From JAUHXS01 sp965213575 (GTDB lineage Bacteria; Bacteroidota; Bacteroidia; Chitinophagales; JAUHXS01), in the NCBI GenBank assembly GCA_965213575.1, contig CBDBZN010000028.1, positions 62,001 to 126,000 on the forward strand: DNA of 64,000 bases, given 5' to 3'. Position 1 is the first letter of the stretch; the number at the start of each line of letters is the position of its first letter. The notes under the pieces are model-generated. The model was not told the origin of the DNA. It did not search any database and saw only the letters and a list, made by a program, of their open reading frames with translations. Position numbers and translations under genes: made by a program. Of the stretch, positions 17,034-29,323 are shown piece after piece.

Positions 17034-20000
17034 CTATCTTAGCACAGTAACATTTCCTTCCAAGACCTTTACATTATCTTCATATACTGCTGTAACTTTG
17101 TAAATATATACTCCTGATTGTACCAATCGACTTCCAATGTATCCATCCCATAATTTAATGGGAGCAAAAGGATTTTGGCTTTGTATGCTATTGCTATAAA
17201 TATGTTGGCCTAAGTTATTAAAAATTTCAACTTCCAATGATTGAGCTGCACCATATAGTACTAATCCATCATTATTAGTGCTGTTAAGTATAAAAGCATT
17301 CGGTACGAATAATTCGGTACAAGCTACTTTAGGTAAAACTTCCACCTCGTAAGATAATGTAGTAGAGCAAGCAGTAGCTACATAAAGTGTGGTGGATTCA
17401 TTTAGGATATATGTAGTTGTTTGATTTTCAATTCCGTTATCCCATACATAATATGCGGCTGAATCAGGGGCTGTAAGGGTAAGCTCATCACCTTCACATA
17501 TCACCATAGGATTAGCAATAGTATCTATAGAAGCATCTACTTTCCACACTACAGTATCACCACATGGGTCAGCAATAACCATGTATGTTTGCATTTCTAT
17601 TGGAGCAACTTTAATGGTATCTGTGGTCTCTCCTGTATCCCACCGATAACTTCCACTTTTTACTAATGAATACATATTTGCAGTATCTCCCGGACAAATG
17701 CGTACATACATCGTATCATTAGTTCCGGGATAATTGTCCATATTGATTTTAATAATTGATGCCTCACGCGCCGGATTAGTAGCATTAGTATCCATAAAAG
17801 CTCCTCCTCCCGGATCTTTAAAAGGAAATCCTATTATGTCTGGAGAACTTGGATTAACTTGATATTCGGCTCCAACAAATAATTTATCATCGATATTTAC
17901 TGTAAGGGCTCCATAAAAATTGAAAGTTTGCCCACCCACATAGCTGCTCCAAATAAGATTGGTATTCTCATCAAAACTCAAAAATATGTCTTTTCCAAAA
18001 ATCTTGTCCTAGTGTATCTCCATAATCACATGGAGCTACATCACTAAATGGTAAATCACTTGAGGTACTAGCAAATGCTATATAAATATTATTTTTACTG
18101 TCAACATCTATATCTTTTACATGACCATACGTTTGGTCTGCACCACTTCCTCCTATATAAGTACTCCATATAAGATTGTCTTTGTCATCAAATTTTAACA
18201 GCACAGATTCTGACACATTGCCTGAAAAGTTTAAAGGCCCAGCAATTGAATCCATATACCCACCCCCATCTAATAAGGGAAAATTATCTGATAATGTACG
18301 GCTAAAAAGATATAGATCATCGTTGTTATCAACTTTTAAATTGGGCGAATCATCGTGATTATCTGTACCAAAGTAAGTAGCCCAAGTTAAATCATGATCT
18401 TTTGAAAATCTCATCAAATACATGTCTAATTCCCCGTTCTGAGTATCATCAAAATACCCTCCAGAGTTTTGTAGTGGCATATTTCCCCCGGTAGGACCAC
18501 TTATATAAATATCATTTTTTGAATTTATACTCAAGCTTATAGGATTAAAGATAACGGAAGAAAACTCGTTAATATAAGAGCTCCAAACTAGCTTGTTTGA
18601 ATTATTAAAACTACCTATAAATGCTTCAGCTCCGCTAAAATTATCTCTATAAAATCCTCCGGAATTTTTTAAGGGAAAATTTAGACCAGGGCTTGTACCG
18701 CCTCCAAAGTTATTTCCAGTAAAATATATATTATTTTCGCTGTCTATATCTATAGATTTGATAATCTCATTAGAAGTGCCTCCATAAAAGGTAGCCTTAT
18801 TGCGATTTCCACTGTTATCAAATATCATAATGAAGCCATCGGCTGGTTCAGGCATACTTCCTCCCCCAAACAGTGGTTGATGAAATCCGCCATCATCTTT
18901 TACAGGAAAACTAAAAGAACTCGTGTATCCGGCTACTATTATTTTGTTATTATTGTCTATCGTTATGCATAAAGGGACATCAAGCTCAGAGCCCCCATAA
19001 TAAGTACTCCATAACATAACACCTTCACTAGAAAACTTAGTTATATAAATATCTCCTTCATCAGCAAATTGGCCGCTATCTATATAAGAACCATTATCAA
19101 ATACAGGAAAATCTAATGAAAATGTGGCTCCGGTAATAAAAATATTCCCGTTTTTGTCATGTTGCATTCCACTAACAGTTTCATCTGCTAAACCTCCTAA
19201 TAGCGTTGCCCATTCTATATATGGATCAATTATGATGGTTTCTTCTTCTTGATATTTGAATAAATTTATCCCGATTAACTTGTTTAATATTGTATTTTCA
19301 TCATTAGTTGATTGAGGATTTTTTTTGTTAGTTGCTGGGGCATTAATACTGTAAGAAGATCCTATTACATCATTATTTGTTTTATAATAACAATATAGAG
19401 GGGCTTCTTGTATTGATTTGCCGTTTGAATGAAGAGAGATTTGATTATTGCTGGAAATATCCACATTTCCATGGCCTATGTACAGCATTTTTACTTGGCT
19501 TGGATCTGCATAAGGATGAATGATATATTGAGTTTTTAGCGAACCATTTTGTATCATAAGTTCCCAGTCAATACCGGGATAAATATCTTTTATTAAGATC
19601 TGATTAAAAGCATTTACGTTAGAAATACCATCAGGACAGTGGGAGTAATAATAGCTCCTAGCTATATTATCACTTTTAGAAGCTTGAATATTTTTACTCT
19701 TTATACTAGCTCCATTTAAGTGCATTTCTATTTTTGAACAGGTATAAGATTCAGGTGCGATAGCTAAATGAGATGGGCGGCAGCCTATTTCTAAGTTTAT
19801 AGAATCCATATTAGACATCAAAAAATCTTGGCCTTTAGCATATTGTAAATCCCAGAAAAGATATGTTAATCCTTTTTTTGTAATATATATATCCATCCCG
19901 GGTGCACTGGTTTTAAATAAAACCCCTGTAAGTTCATTTCCATTCAAATCTTTCATCTGGCCTTTATTTTCTATAAAGGGAGACCATACAGCTATAGTAC

Positions 20001-20064
20001 TTAATGACTGTAGGCAAAGAGATAATAGTACTATATATTTAGTGGCTATAAAATTGATGTTCAT
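17034..20064 (-). CDS. T9SS cargo: DUF7948/SBBP beta-propeller protein, one frameshift
   Basis: Two frames (20064-17971, 697 aa; 17981-17034, 315 aa) are halves of one gene: dropping one base in the A-run at ~17997-18001 gives ..GKDIFLSFDENTNLIWSSYVGG, the SBBP repeat consensus. Order: signal peptide; N-terminal DUF7948-type domain (NKGQMKD.., residues ~30-270); about ten SBBP repeats (LIWSTYIGGSG-like) forming a propeller; Ig-like segment; and a gliding-motility-type C-terminal sorting domain (ELFVPNAFILN.. to VTVLR). Secreted to the cell surface by T9SS. Paralog of 22168-25160. Confidence 0.88.
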
Positions 20065-20087
20065 AATTATATTTATTGCGTTGTAAA

Positions 20088-21873
20088 TTATCTAAGGATA
20101 ACTAATCTTTTTCTCAAATATATTTTTTCATTTTCTATCTCTATGAAGTAAAATCCTTTAAGTAAGCTTGAAACATCTATCTTTTCATCTTTTATGTGAT
20201 CTGTTTTTACAATTTTGCCTAAAGAATTATAAATTTTATAAGTTGTGTACTTATTTATATTCCCTTTCAAGAAGACAAGATTATTTGCAGGATTAGGATA
20301 AATATTTAAATTATTCGCATCATTTAATGCAATGCTAGTAGTAGTATCGTTATCAATAACTACTACATTCTTAACTACAGAACTATCTGTACATAGTGGC
20401 AATTCACTTCCTGATAATATATTTTTCGCTATTAACCGGAAGGTGATTGTTCCTATTTCAAAAGTTGGATACGTCAAATTTTTTGATGTAGCAACAAAAT
20501 TATTATTAACATACCACTCGTAATCAGTAGCAGTATCTGTTTCATTAAGAGCTATAATATTTTCTCCAACTTCAACAGTGTCAGGTACACTAAACTCAGC
20601 ATTAGAGAACGGTGCTACCATAATGCTTTTAGAAAACGAATCTCGAACCATTCCATTTGAACCAATTGAATCGCCAACTAATTTAATTACATAATTTCCC
20701 ACTTCATTGAATATTAAACTTGGGCTTTCTTCAGTAGAAAAAAGACTGTCATTTATATACCATTGAAAGTTTTCACTTAATGTTGAGAGATTATTTATCA
20801 TGGTTAAATTGTTCTGACATACAGTATTTGCAAGTGTAAAATTGATGTCAAATTCTTCTTTGGGGGGAAATACTTTATTAGTAACAATGTTTCCATTTGT
20901 TCCTACTATATAAATAATAGAATCATGAGCGACTGTTACACTTTCATAACTCGCGCTTATACCATATAATGTAGTACGCCTCCAACTCTCTCCTCCATCA
21001 GATGTTTCGTAAACATAAGGGCCTTTCCCTGCTGCATATGCATTTATACTATCTGTAAAAGCGATACCATAAATTGGCGTTTCTATTGAAATCAATTGCC
21101 AATCCATGCCTAAATTTGTGGTTTTAGCGATTATACCCTCATTAGTATTAGCTTTACCTACTGCTACTATTGTTGAATCACTCACTATTACTACATCGTA
21201 AAATGACACGTTAGTAAATTCTGGCGTTAGCATAGGACGAATGTCATTCCATGTATCCCCTCCATTAAAAGTTCCAGCAACCAATGCTTCGTCACCTACT
21301 ACTACTCCACTATTACTATTTGCAAATTTTAGCCGACGGCCCGTGGAACCTACGGAGCTAAATAAATCAGCACTTTTATCAGTCCAAGTTAATCCTCCAT
21401 CTACTGTTTTTAAAATATTTAATTTATTACCGGAAAAACTTATATCCTACCATATAGCCTATTTGAGTAGTAGTAAAATCAAGATCATGAATAATACTTA
21501 CCCTTGGAGAAGTAAAATTAAGGGTAGCCCAAGTGAGGCCTCCATCTGTTGTTTTGTAAAGAGCTGTTTTTCCTCCAACTTCATAGCCGCTTATATATCC
21601 AGTTACGGAGTCTGCAAAATCAATTGCTTGAAAAGAAGATGAAGTATCAATACGAGTGTTAATATTTGTCCAATTTTGCCCATCTGTTGTAGCAGCTAAA
21701 AAGCCTTTTGGCCCCGTAGTATATTTTCCTACAGTGAAACCTTTAGAATCATTTAAAAAAACTACATCATAGAAAATAGCAGGAAAATCAGTATCTAATT
21801 TTTTAAACTGAGCACTAGTAAATGTAGTGCTAAGTAAACTTAATCCAATATATATACATGAGAACTTCTTCAT
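20088..21873 (-). CDS. T9SS cargo: Ycf48/BNR-repeat protein, one frameshift
   Basis: Starts at 21873 with a signal peptide (..STTFTSAQ). Repeats of the type TTDGQNWTNI and KTTDGGLTWATL mark a Ycf48-like propeller. The frame breaks near 21434-21438 (A5 run); the next frame resumes with NKLNILKTVDGGLTW and runs to 20088. PKD-like segments follow (residues ~300-500 of the joined protein), then a type A T9SS sorting domain (LNIYPNPANN.. to LVILR). Paralog of the intact gene at 43675-45438. 23 bp upstream of the SBBP gene, so probably one operon. Confidence 0.85.
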
Positions 21874-22016
21874 TTTAAAGCTGTGTTATTCACTGAATAT
21901 AAATATATCAACTTATTTAAAAAAATATTTAATTATACATATATTAAATACTTATTTTAATTAAATAGATGTTAATATTTGATTAACAATTTGTTAAATT
22001 TAAAAAAATTAAATAG

Positions 22017-22094
22017 ATGTCTACCAAATTATTAAGTTTAGATTTGTATAATATTAAGCACATTGTAATATGGCAGACAGAAAAAGAGTGATCT
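22017..22094 (+). pseudogene. Collapsed relic of a second copy of the 31461 gene
   Basis: Begins ATGTCTACC and reads MSTKLLSLDLYN, against MSTQLSSLDLYN in the intact gene at 31461. It then jumps over ~40 bp, re-aligns with AGCACATTGTAATATGG and AGACAGA.AAAAG of the intact gene, and stops. It is followed directly by the interspersed repeat (22095-22134), just as the intact gene is followed by the same repeat at 32956. So gene plus repeat were once duplicated and nearly all the coding part was deleted. Confidence 0.75.
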
Positions 22095-22134
22095 GTAGTT
22101 GCTTGAAAAAAGGCCATTTCCCCCAAGAAATTCA
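22095..22134 (+). repeat. Interspersed repeat, copy 2
   Basis: Carries the blocks GTAGTTGCTTGAAAAAAGG, CCATTTCCCC and AGAAATTCA shared with 12120-12178 (minus strand) and 32956-33013. The upstream TTCGCAATT block is missing here; the relic gene abuts instead. It lies in the 294-bp gap between two T9SS cargo genes. Confidence 0.68.
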
Positions 22135-22167
22135 CCATTTTGAAAATCGTATTATTTACGAATGTGC

Positions 22168-25160
22168 CTATCTAAACACGGTTACATTTCCTGTAAAAGC
22201 TTGATAGCCACCTAACACATCATTAACTGTAAGGCTATATACATAAACGGAAGTAGTGTTATTTGATTTTTTATCTAAGGGCCACTCAATGTTTTTGGGA
22301 TTTGTACCACTGCTTTGATAAATAATACTTCCGCGGCGATTAAAAATCTTAAACGTAAAGTTATCTATTAAATGGGGGTTAATGATGATTGGTTTAAACT
22401 CAGTTGAAGTATTGTATACGATAGCATTGGGAATAAATACAGAATATATTACAACTGTCTTCTTCCTCTAGTGAGAAATTAATATTTGTTTTAATATTAC
22501 ATTGATAATTAGATGTTTTATATTGTCCACGTATAGTTTTGGCTTCCTTAATTAAAACTTCTGAAACTCCATTTTCCCATTCAGAGGAAATTATTAAATC
22601 AGATGTAGGAAAGAGTAATGGCACCCTACTGCCTTCGCATACAATTGTATCTATAGTTTGAATTGAATCTTCGATGCCTACTGACCATGAAACAGTATCA
22701 ACTATGTCCATACAAGTGATATAAGATTGATAATAGTTGCTGTCTATTATTTCTTTAGTGATAGTGGGCGTTTGTTCACCGGTATTCCATTCATAACTTT
22801 CTCCTTTGATCGAAGGAATGAAGGTTATACTATCATTGATGCAAACAATTGTATCAAACTCCAGATGTATAGGAACTCGCTCAAAAGCGGGAAGCATAAC
22901 ATTTTCTGCAGCATCGGCTCCATTTGGCCAAAAGTAATTTAAAGTAGTATCGACATACGCACCTCCTCCGGGATCTTTGTATGAATAAGAACTACTACCA
23001 GAAGTATTTTGAGCTTCATGAGAGAGGAAAAAGCGATTAGTTTTACTGGTAGCTAAGGGACATCTAAAATCACTTCCTGCTCCTCCCCAATAAGACCCCC
23101 AATACCAATGATCATCCCTAGTAAATCCGGCTAAATATATTTCCCCCAAATTAGCTTGGTAAGATGGTTGCCGATAGTCTCTCTCGCTACCGGGCAATGC
23201 TAACTGACCTCCGTAGCTGGATGCAACAAATGAAATAGTTAGCGTGCCATTGCATTTATCAAAACATATATTATCAAAATCATCCCCTGCCAAATATTCC
23301 AGCCCACTACTTCCAAAAAAAAGTACTCCAAAGCAGTTTTGAGGTGGTATCAAACTTAGCAATAAAAACTTCTCCTCCTCCATTATTAACAGGCTGAAAA
23401 TATCCCCCTGAGTTTTCTAAAGGAAAATTATTTTTTGAAGTAGTGCTGCCAGTAATATAAATGTAATTGTCTTCATTAATAGCTATGTTATTAATTCCAT
23501 CTCTGCCTGTTCCACCAAATGCAGTTGCCCATTTTAATTCTCCCACCGGAGAAAATTTTAAAATAAAACCATCGGTAGAATCTTTAGGCAGTTGATGAAA
23601 TTGACCGGCATTTAAGGTCTTAAAACATTTATCTCCACTCAATTTCCCTGTACAATAAATATTATTGTGACTATCGACCGCTACGTCTGAGGCTCCGTCA
23701 AACGCACAACCATAATAAGTAGACCAAAGTAAATTACCTATATTATCAAATTTTACTAATATAATGTTAGCAGGATTAGCAATAGCATTAGTATTTGTAA
23801 AGGGCTGCTCATAATACCCTGAAGGCTCAATGGGGAAATCTGACGAGGAAGTTTGCCCGGTGATAATCACATTATTATTATGATCGCAAGTAATTCCTAA
23901 AAGTGCATCATTGTTACTTCCTCCTAAATACGTTCCCCAGAGTAAAACACCTTCATTATCAAACTTCAAAACAAATCCATCGCTGCTTCCCACGGGAGTC
24001 CCTCTATAAAAAGTGCCAATATCTTTAAATGGTATAAAAAAATTACCTCCTACTCCCCCAATTACAAATAAATTATTATTTTCATCTAATGCTAAACCAC
24101 TAATGCCCACCTCCTCTTCTCCTACATAAGTAGCCCATTCCCGTCTTCCACTCTCCGTAAATTTTATCAAAGCTCCTGCAAGCGTACCTATTAAACTTCC
24201 TTGGAAATAAGTGCTATTATCTAACACCGGAAAATCTAAATCCCATGTATATCCTCCATAAAAAACATTCCCTAACTCATCAGCTTCAATAGCTAATATA
24301 CCCATTGCTGTAGCACCTCCATATACCGTATTCCAGTAAAGTGCAGGATCTATAATAGTAGTTTGCTTATTGGTATGATTGACGTTAATTTTTACTTTAT
24401 AGGCTGCTGCTTTTGCATAAACTAATTTTTCTTTGGTAATATCATCATATACATCTATATCAACACTGGAAAATCTATAGTTGGAATTTAATTCTTTTCC
24501 TGCCTGAGTAAAACATTCTAAGGGGCCATCAATTAATTTATTACTTTTAAAGGAGTGGGTGATCATACTTTTTTCTATGTCCGGTAAGCTTGCACCGGTA
24601 AATAAAATTTCAATATCATCAGGATTCCCCTCCGGATGCACTATAAATTCATATTTTAAATTTTTATTTTCATCTAAATACAATTTCCAATCGATTCCTT
24701 TATATATTTCCTCAATGATGATATCGGTATATTCCCTAGTAGTTATCTGCTCGTCTTGCCGTAAATATCTTAATTCCCCTTGTACAGCTTCTCCTCGAAT
24801 AATATTTTCTTTTTTAATCATAGCACCCGATAATATCATATCATTCCGTAGATAAGAATAAGTTTTCACTTCTTCACCTCCACCATCAAAAGGAGCATCT
24901 TTAACTTTTTCCCTTTTTTCTTCTTCCTCATTTTTAGCAGCTTCTAGATATACAAATGTAAGCCCCTTAGTGGTGATATATATATTTAAATCCTTCGAAC
25001 CTGTTTTAAACAGAATATTAGAAGCAAGCCGGCCTTTAGAGTCTTTCATCTGTCCGGCGTTTTCTAAAAAAGGGCGACAATTGCCTCGCATTTCTGCTCT
25101 AAGAGAGAAAGTTGATACTGTAATGATAAAAAATAAAATGAAAATGCTTAAGTATCTCAT
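22168..25160 (-). CDS. T9SS cargo: DUF7948/SBBP protein, two frameshifts
   Basis: Three frames make one gene. Frame 1 (25160-23307, 617 aa): signal peptide, DUF7948-type N-terminal domain (NAGQMKDSKG..), SBBP repeats (LLWGTYLGGSNNDA). The break is in an A8 run (23315-23322); removing one base gives STFFGSSGLEYLAG. Frame 2 ends at 22400. A second break near 22451-22457 leads to the sorting domain (SVFIPNAIVYN.. to VTVFR), stop at 22168. Surface-exposed or released via T9SS. Start overlaps the stop of the upstream gene (25157) by 4 bp. Confidence 0.86.
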
Positions 25161-28100
25161 CTTAACAGCATAAAAGACCCTTCTTTAGATCCTTGGGTTT
25201 TATTGATATCAATGACTGAAATTATATAATAATACATCCCGACCGGCTGAGGTTGATTATTATAAGTACCATCCCAACCGGCAGCCATATCTTCTAATTT
25301 ATTTATTTGATATATATTGTCTCCCCATCGGTTATAAATGGCCATCTGGCCACTTTCAACTCCCTTTAAGAAGGGTATAAACAAATCATTTAGCCCATCT
25401 CCATTAGGACTAAATACTGAAGGAACAGCAATAAGAGCTTCATCAATGATTTCTATATTATATAATGCATTAAATGAACAACCATTTGAGTCTGTACCCG
25501 TAAGTTGATAAAGTGTTGATGCAAGAGGACAAAGTGAAGGATTGAAAATAGAGGAATCACTCACACCCACCATCGGTTGCCAATTATAAGTAAAATTTAA
25601 TGGTGATAAATTAACAGACAAACATTCTCCTAAAAACAAAGTAGTGTCAAAATTTGAAAAGTTATACTCCGGAACTGTTACAATTACAGAATCATCCCAT
25701 ACACAACTATTCATATCAGATATGGTATAATAGTAAGTTGTCGACTGTTCCGGAAACAGTTTAATAATATTTGGAAGCAAAAGCAGCGAATTTACTTCTT
25801 CCCAATCATATTCATAATTAATATCTTCTATAATGGTTGCCGTATCTCCCAAGCATATTACAGTATCTAAGGATAATTTAGGAGCAGGTATAACAGATAT
25901 TGATATGGAATCAAAACTAAGACAATTAAACTCGTTTACTCCGGTAACCTTATAAATAACAGAACTGGTTCCTTGAAAGAGTACTTGGGACCCCGTGTTT
26001 GAAGAAAGCCCCTGAGTTGGAGACCAAAAGTAGCTTGTGGCACCTGAGGCTTCTAATAGAATCTCCTCTCCCTCGCAGACTGTTGTGTCTGAAATATTAA
26101 GTGATAGCTCCGGACTGGATTGTAAAGTAATTAAAACATCTTCTGTAGCCTGACAGCCAAAACTATCTGCTATGGTAAGCAGGTAGGTAGTAGTTTCGCT
26201 TGGGTAAGCTAAAATATCTCCGGACGTAGAATCGCTTAACCCTGTTGAAGGTTGCCATAGGTATGAAGTTCCACCTTTAGCAACTAAACGAACAGTGTCA
26301 TTACTACATCTGTCTCTATCCCGAGGAAAAGTTACATCAGGACCTACATAAGTAGAGCGAGTAGCTTGAAGCGTACATGCAGGGGATGTTGTAATATAAT
26401 TATATGTGATGGAGTAAGGACCTCCTGGAGCAACTAAGTTAGGATCAAAAATGCTATCTGAAATACCCTCGCCTTCAAAAAATCCCCCGGCGGGAGAAAA
26501 TTTAAGCGTATCTTTATCATCTCCCAAACAATAAAAGGAATCTAACCCCGTAAAGCTAACCTCTATCGGGCTCGTAACATCTACAGAATCCATGTTATTG
26601 TCTAAATTACAATCAGTAAAAGTATCCGATAATACCACGTAAAGTTTATAACTTCTGTTTTTAGGAAAGGTGAATTCTTGATAGTTACATTCATCCAAAG
26701 ACAAAGAAGCAGTGATCTGTTGTTTTGACATTAAATTAGTATGATCCGGAAGGGGTATACCTTCATAAAACTCTAAACTAATAGCAGCATTTGAGTTTTC
26801 TTTATCGGTATGATTGCATATGCTTACGCCAATTGTATATTCGCAATCATTATCTATTAATGCATCTATTGTTACACTAAGATCTACACCGGGGACATAG
26901 CAGATAGGATTGCCAAATTTATCCAATAAAGAAGGTTGGTTTAAGAAGGCATTCAAAATTGGCAGGCTATCGTGCGTAGTAGATTGTATAACTGTAGGGA
27001 TAGTAAGGTCATCATTTACGTTTGTTGCAAAATAGTTATATTGATTAAATACTTTACGCGTGCCTACCCAGTTATAGTTTTTACTTCCAAAAGCGGTCAT
27101 ATTTCCCGGTTGAGATATGTCAGTAGGAGAAGTACCGCAATCACATACTATATTCGCATAACCATCATTGTTTACATCCACTACAACAGGAAATTCTCCA
27201 CCTGTTCCTGATGTACAAGGGGTTTTAGCTCGGACTTTTCCGGTTGGGCCGTCAAAAATATACAGATTAGCTTCATCTCTATATAAAATTTCTTTAATGC
27301 CGTCACAGTTTAAATCAAAAGCACTGCTGCCGGTATATCCCGAAGAACGATCTGTTGTAGGATACTTCCATTTAATTAATAATGAATCTGAAATAGGGTT
27401 ATAATCTAAAACGGTATAAAAATCCGCTTCAGCTAAACCTATTTCGAGTTCGGAATCGCTGTCATAATTGCCCACATTTGCCCTTCCTGCGTAAGCAAAA
27501 ACGTTTGTTCCCTCCGGATATGGGATATAATCTGTACCTATCTGCTCTCCGGTAATTGGATCCCACACATAAACCCAAATAGGTCTAAAACCATATTTGA
27601 AACTTCTTTGAACGACGATGTCTAATTGCCCGTCAACATTCACATCAGCCACACTCGTCCATCCGTCTCCCTTTCCTTCAATCCATGATACCGGTTGTAT
27701 TATTCCATTTTCAATATCTACTGCATATACGGTATCTCCTGCTGCTAATTCTAATCCGGTACAAATATTACAAAAGGTGTCGGGTAAGATATCCATTGCT
27801 ACTGCAGAGTTATGTGAACTATTCCCTCTGCGGCTAGCTAATTTCTCTCCCGTTAAGCTATTAACTATAGTAAGTTGACCATATAGCTCAGGAGTTCCAT
27901 CTTCATTAAAATCAGCTAAATTAAGTCTTCCTAAGAATGTAGAGCTCCTCCATCGTCTTACCCCTAAATGGTTATAACTCTCTAATCCATCAAAGCCCCT
28001 AGTAAATACTTCTCCAAAACCATCTTTGTCAACATCGCCAATGGCAACTGCTTCTGAGAAAAAATTTATGCCATATCCTCCCATATAGTTCTCCGTTTTA

Positions 28101-28462
28101 CCGGTTTTACCATTGATAACAGCTATGTTGCCATCTAAATTAATAGCAAAAACTTCCGGTGTTCCGTCCGCATCAATATCTCCGGTAATACCTAAATTTA
28201 TTGCTCCGTAGCTATTTTCCGGATTAGTCCATAGTTTGACTAACTCAAAAGTATCAGAATTCGGGTAAACCACACAAGTAGTATCTCCATCAGGAATACC
28301 TAAATAAAAATCTTCGCATGGTTCGGTATTGCCACATTCAGGGTCATAGCAATCTATCAGCCCATCCATATCATCATCAATACCGTTATCACATATCTCT
28401 TGCCCATATACAATGCATCCCCAAAAAAGAAGTGAAAATATATATAAGATATAGTTACTCAT
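25157..28462 (-). CDS. T9SS cargo: large FG-GAP/Ig-like protein with MopE-type motif
   Basis: 1101 aa, intact. Signal peptide to ~20; a calcium-binding-like MopE motif EICDNGIDDDMDGLIDC right at the mature N-terminus; FG-GAP/VCBS-type repeats with DxDxDG loops (e.g. GDIDADGTPE, ADFNEDGTPE) to ~480; several Ig/PKD-like domains to ~1000; and a gliding-motility C-terminal domain (VFSPNGDGLNDLF, YNRWGD, ending FMLLR). A likely calcium-stabilised adhesin or surface enzyme scaffold (inference). In tight series with 28463-29266 upstream and the SBBP gene downstream. Confidence 0.9.
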   Translation of the reverse strand: MSNYILYIFSLLFWGCIVYGQEICDNGIDDDMDGLIDCYDPECGNTEPCEDFYLGIPDGDTTCVVYPNSDTFELVKLWTNPENSYGAINLGITGDIDADGTPEVFAINLDGNIAVINGKTGKTENYMGGYGINFFSEAVAIGDVDKDGFGEVFTRGFDGLESYNHLGVRRWRSSTFLGRLNLADFNEDGTPELYGQLTIVNSLTGEKLASRRGNSSHNSAVAMDILPDTFCNICTGLELAAGDTVYAVDIENGIIQPVSWIEGKGDGWTSVADVNVDGQLDIVVQRSFKYGFRPIWVYVWDPITGEQIGTDYIPYPEGTNVFAYAGRANVGNYDSDSELEIGLAEADFYTVLDYNPISDSLLIKWKYPTTDRSSGYTGSSAFDLNCDGIKEILYRDEANLYIFDGPTGKVRAKTPCTSGTGGEFPVVVDVNNDGYANIVCDCGTSPTDISQPGNMTAFGSKNYNWVGTRKVFNQYNYFATNVNDDLTIPTVIQSTTHDSLPILNAFLNQPSLLDKFGNPICYVPGVDLSVTIDALIDNDCEYTIGVSICNHTDKENSNAAISLEFYEGIPLPDHTNLMSKQQITASLSLDECNYQEFTFPKNRSYKLYVVLSDTFTDCNLDNNMDSVDVTSPIEVSFTGLDSFYCLGDDKDTLKFSPAGGFFEGEGISDSIFDPNLVAPGGPYSITYNYITTSPACTLQATRSTYVGPDVTFPRDRDRCSNDTVRLVAKGGTSYLWQPSTGLSDSTSGDILAYPSETTTYLLTIADSFGCQATEDVLITLQSSPELSLNISDTTVCEGEEILLEASGATSYFWSPTQGLSSNTGSQVLFQGTSSVIYKVTGVNEFNCLSFDSISISVIPAPKLSLDTVICLGDTATIIEDINYEYDWEEVNSLLLLPNIIKLFPEQSTTYYYTISDMNSCVWDDSVIVTVPEYNFSNFDTTLFLGECLSVNLSPLNFTYNWQPMVGVSDSSIFNPSLCPLASTLYQLTGTDSNGCSFNALYNIEIIDEALIAVPSVFSPNGDGLNDLFIPFLKGVESGQMAIYNRWGDNIYQINKLEDMAAGWDGTYNNQPQPVGMYYYIISVIDINKTQGSKEGSFMLLR

Positions 28463-29266
28463 CTACTGTTTATAAATTTTAAAATGTAGTGTATGAGCAT
28501 TACTATCGACTAAAATGACTTGATATATTCCACTTTCAAGAAAGGCCAAGTTAAACGAGGAATTAGAGGTAAAGCTTCCTGAATAAACTATTGCGCCCAA
28601 TTGATTATAGATATTTAATTTTCCCGAAAGCTGTGATACTGAAATATTTAAAATATCTTCTACGGGATTGGGGTAAAAATTATAACTAAGATTCGACTCG
28701 TTGGAAATAGATGTTGTTGAATCGGAACATTCTTCCACAGCAACAGTTACAGAGTCTACAAAACATTCAGTAGTCTCATTGTTTTCTACGGTGGTTAATA
28801 AATGATAAGTAGTTTCCTGAGCAAGGCAAGCCATAAAATTTTGAGTATTAGCTAACACAACCGACCCATACCACTGATAAAAATCTCTGTCCGGTTGACC
28901 TTTAAGCGTGATGCAGGAATCTTTGCATATAGTCATATCATTTTGTATTATTTCATTCTGATATACTATTTGAGAAGCTATAGTAGTAATAATAATAGTA
29001 TCCTCAATGGTTCGTCGCGGATCAAAGGCAATATCTATATATTTCCCTAAAATCGTATCTGCCCCCGCTGTTGTACCACAATAGGTTATCGATCTCGTTC
29101 GCTCACCTGTTGACCATTGATAATCTTCCTTACCTGGCGGAGCTGACAATTCAATACATTCCAAACAAATAGTTCTGTCCGGGCCTAAAAATCCCTTTTG
29201 TCCAAATGTGTTGAAACAAAAGAAAAAAGCACAACCTATGTATAATATACAGGTTAATTTATTCAT
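28463..29266 (-). CDS. Small T9SS cargo protein (type A sorting domain)
   Basis: 267 aa. Signal peptide (~22 residues), two short Ig-like/cysteine-containing domains (RTICLECIELSAP.., MTICKDSCITLKG..), then a type A T9SS sorting domain beginning YNFYPNPVEDILNIS and ending FKIYKQ. Stop abuts the start of the 1101-aa gene. The function of the middle is unknown; it may be an accessory surface factor for its larger neighbours. Confidence 0.85.
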   Translation of the reverse strand: MNKLTCILYIGCAFFFCFNTFGQKGFLGPDRTICLECIELSAPPGKEDYQWSTGERTRSITYCGTTAGADTILGKYIDIAFDPRRTIEDTIIITTIASQIVYQNEIIQNDMTICKDSCITLKGQPDRDFYQWYGSVVLANTQNFMACLAQETTYHLLTTVENNETTECFVDSVTVAVEECSDSTTSISNESNLSYNFYPNPVEDILNISVSQLSGKLNIYNQLGAIVYSGSFTSNSSFNLAFLESGIYQVILVDSNAHTLHFKIYKQ

Positions 29267-29323
29267 GCATATATATTTGAAAGCTTTATTAAATTTAGTG
29301 TTATATTTTTTGATAATAAAGCT

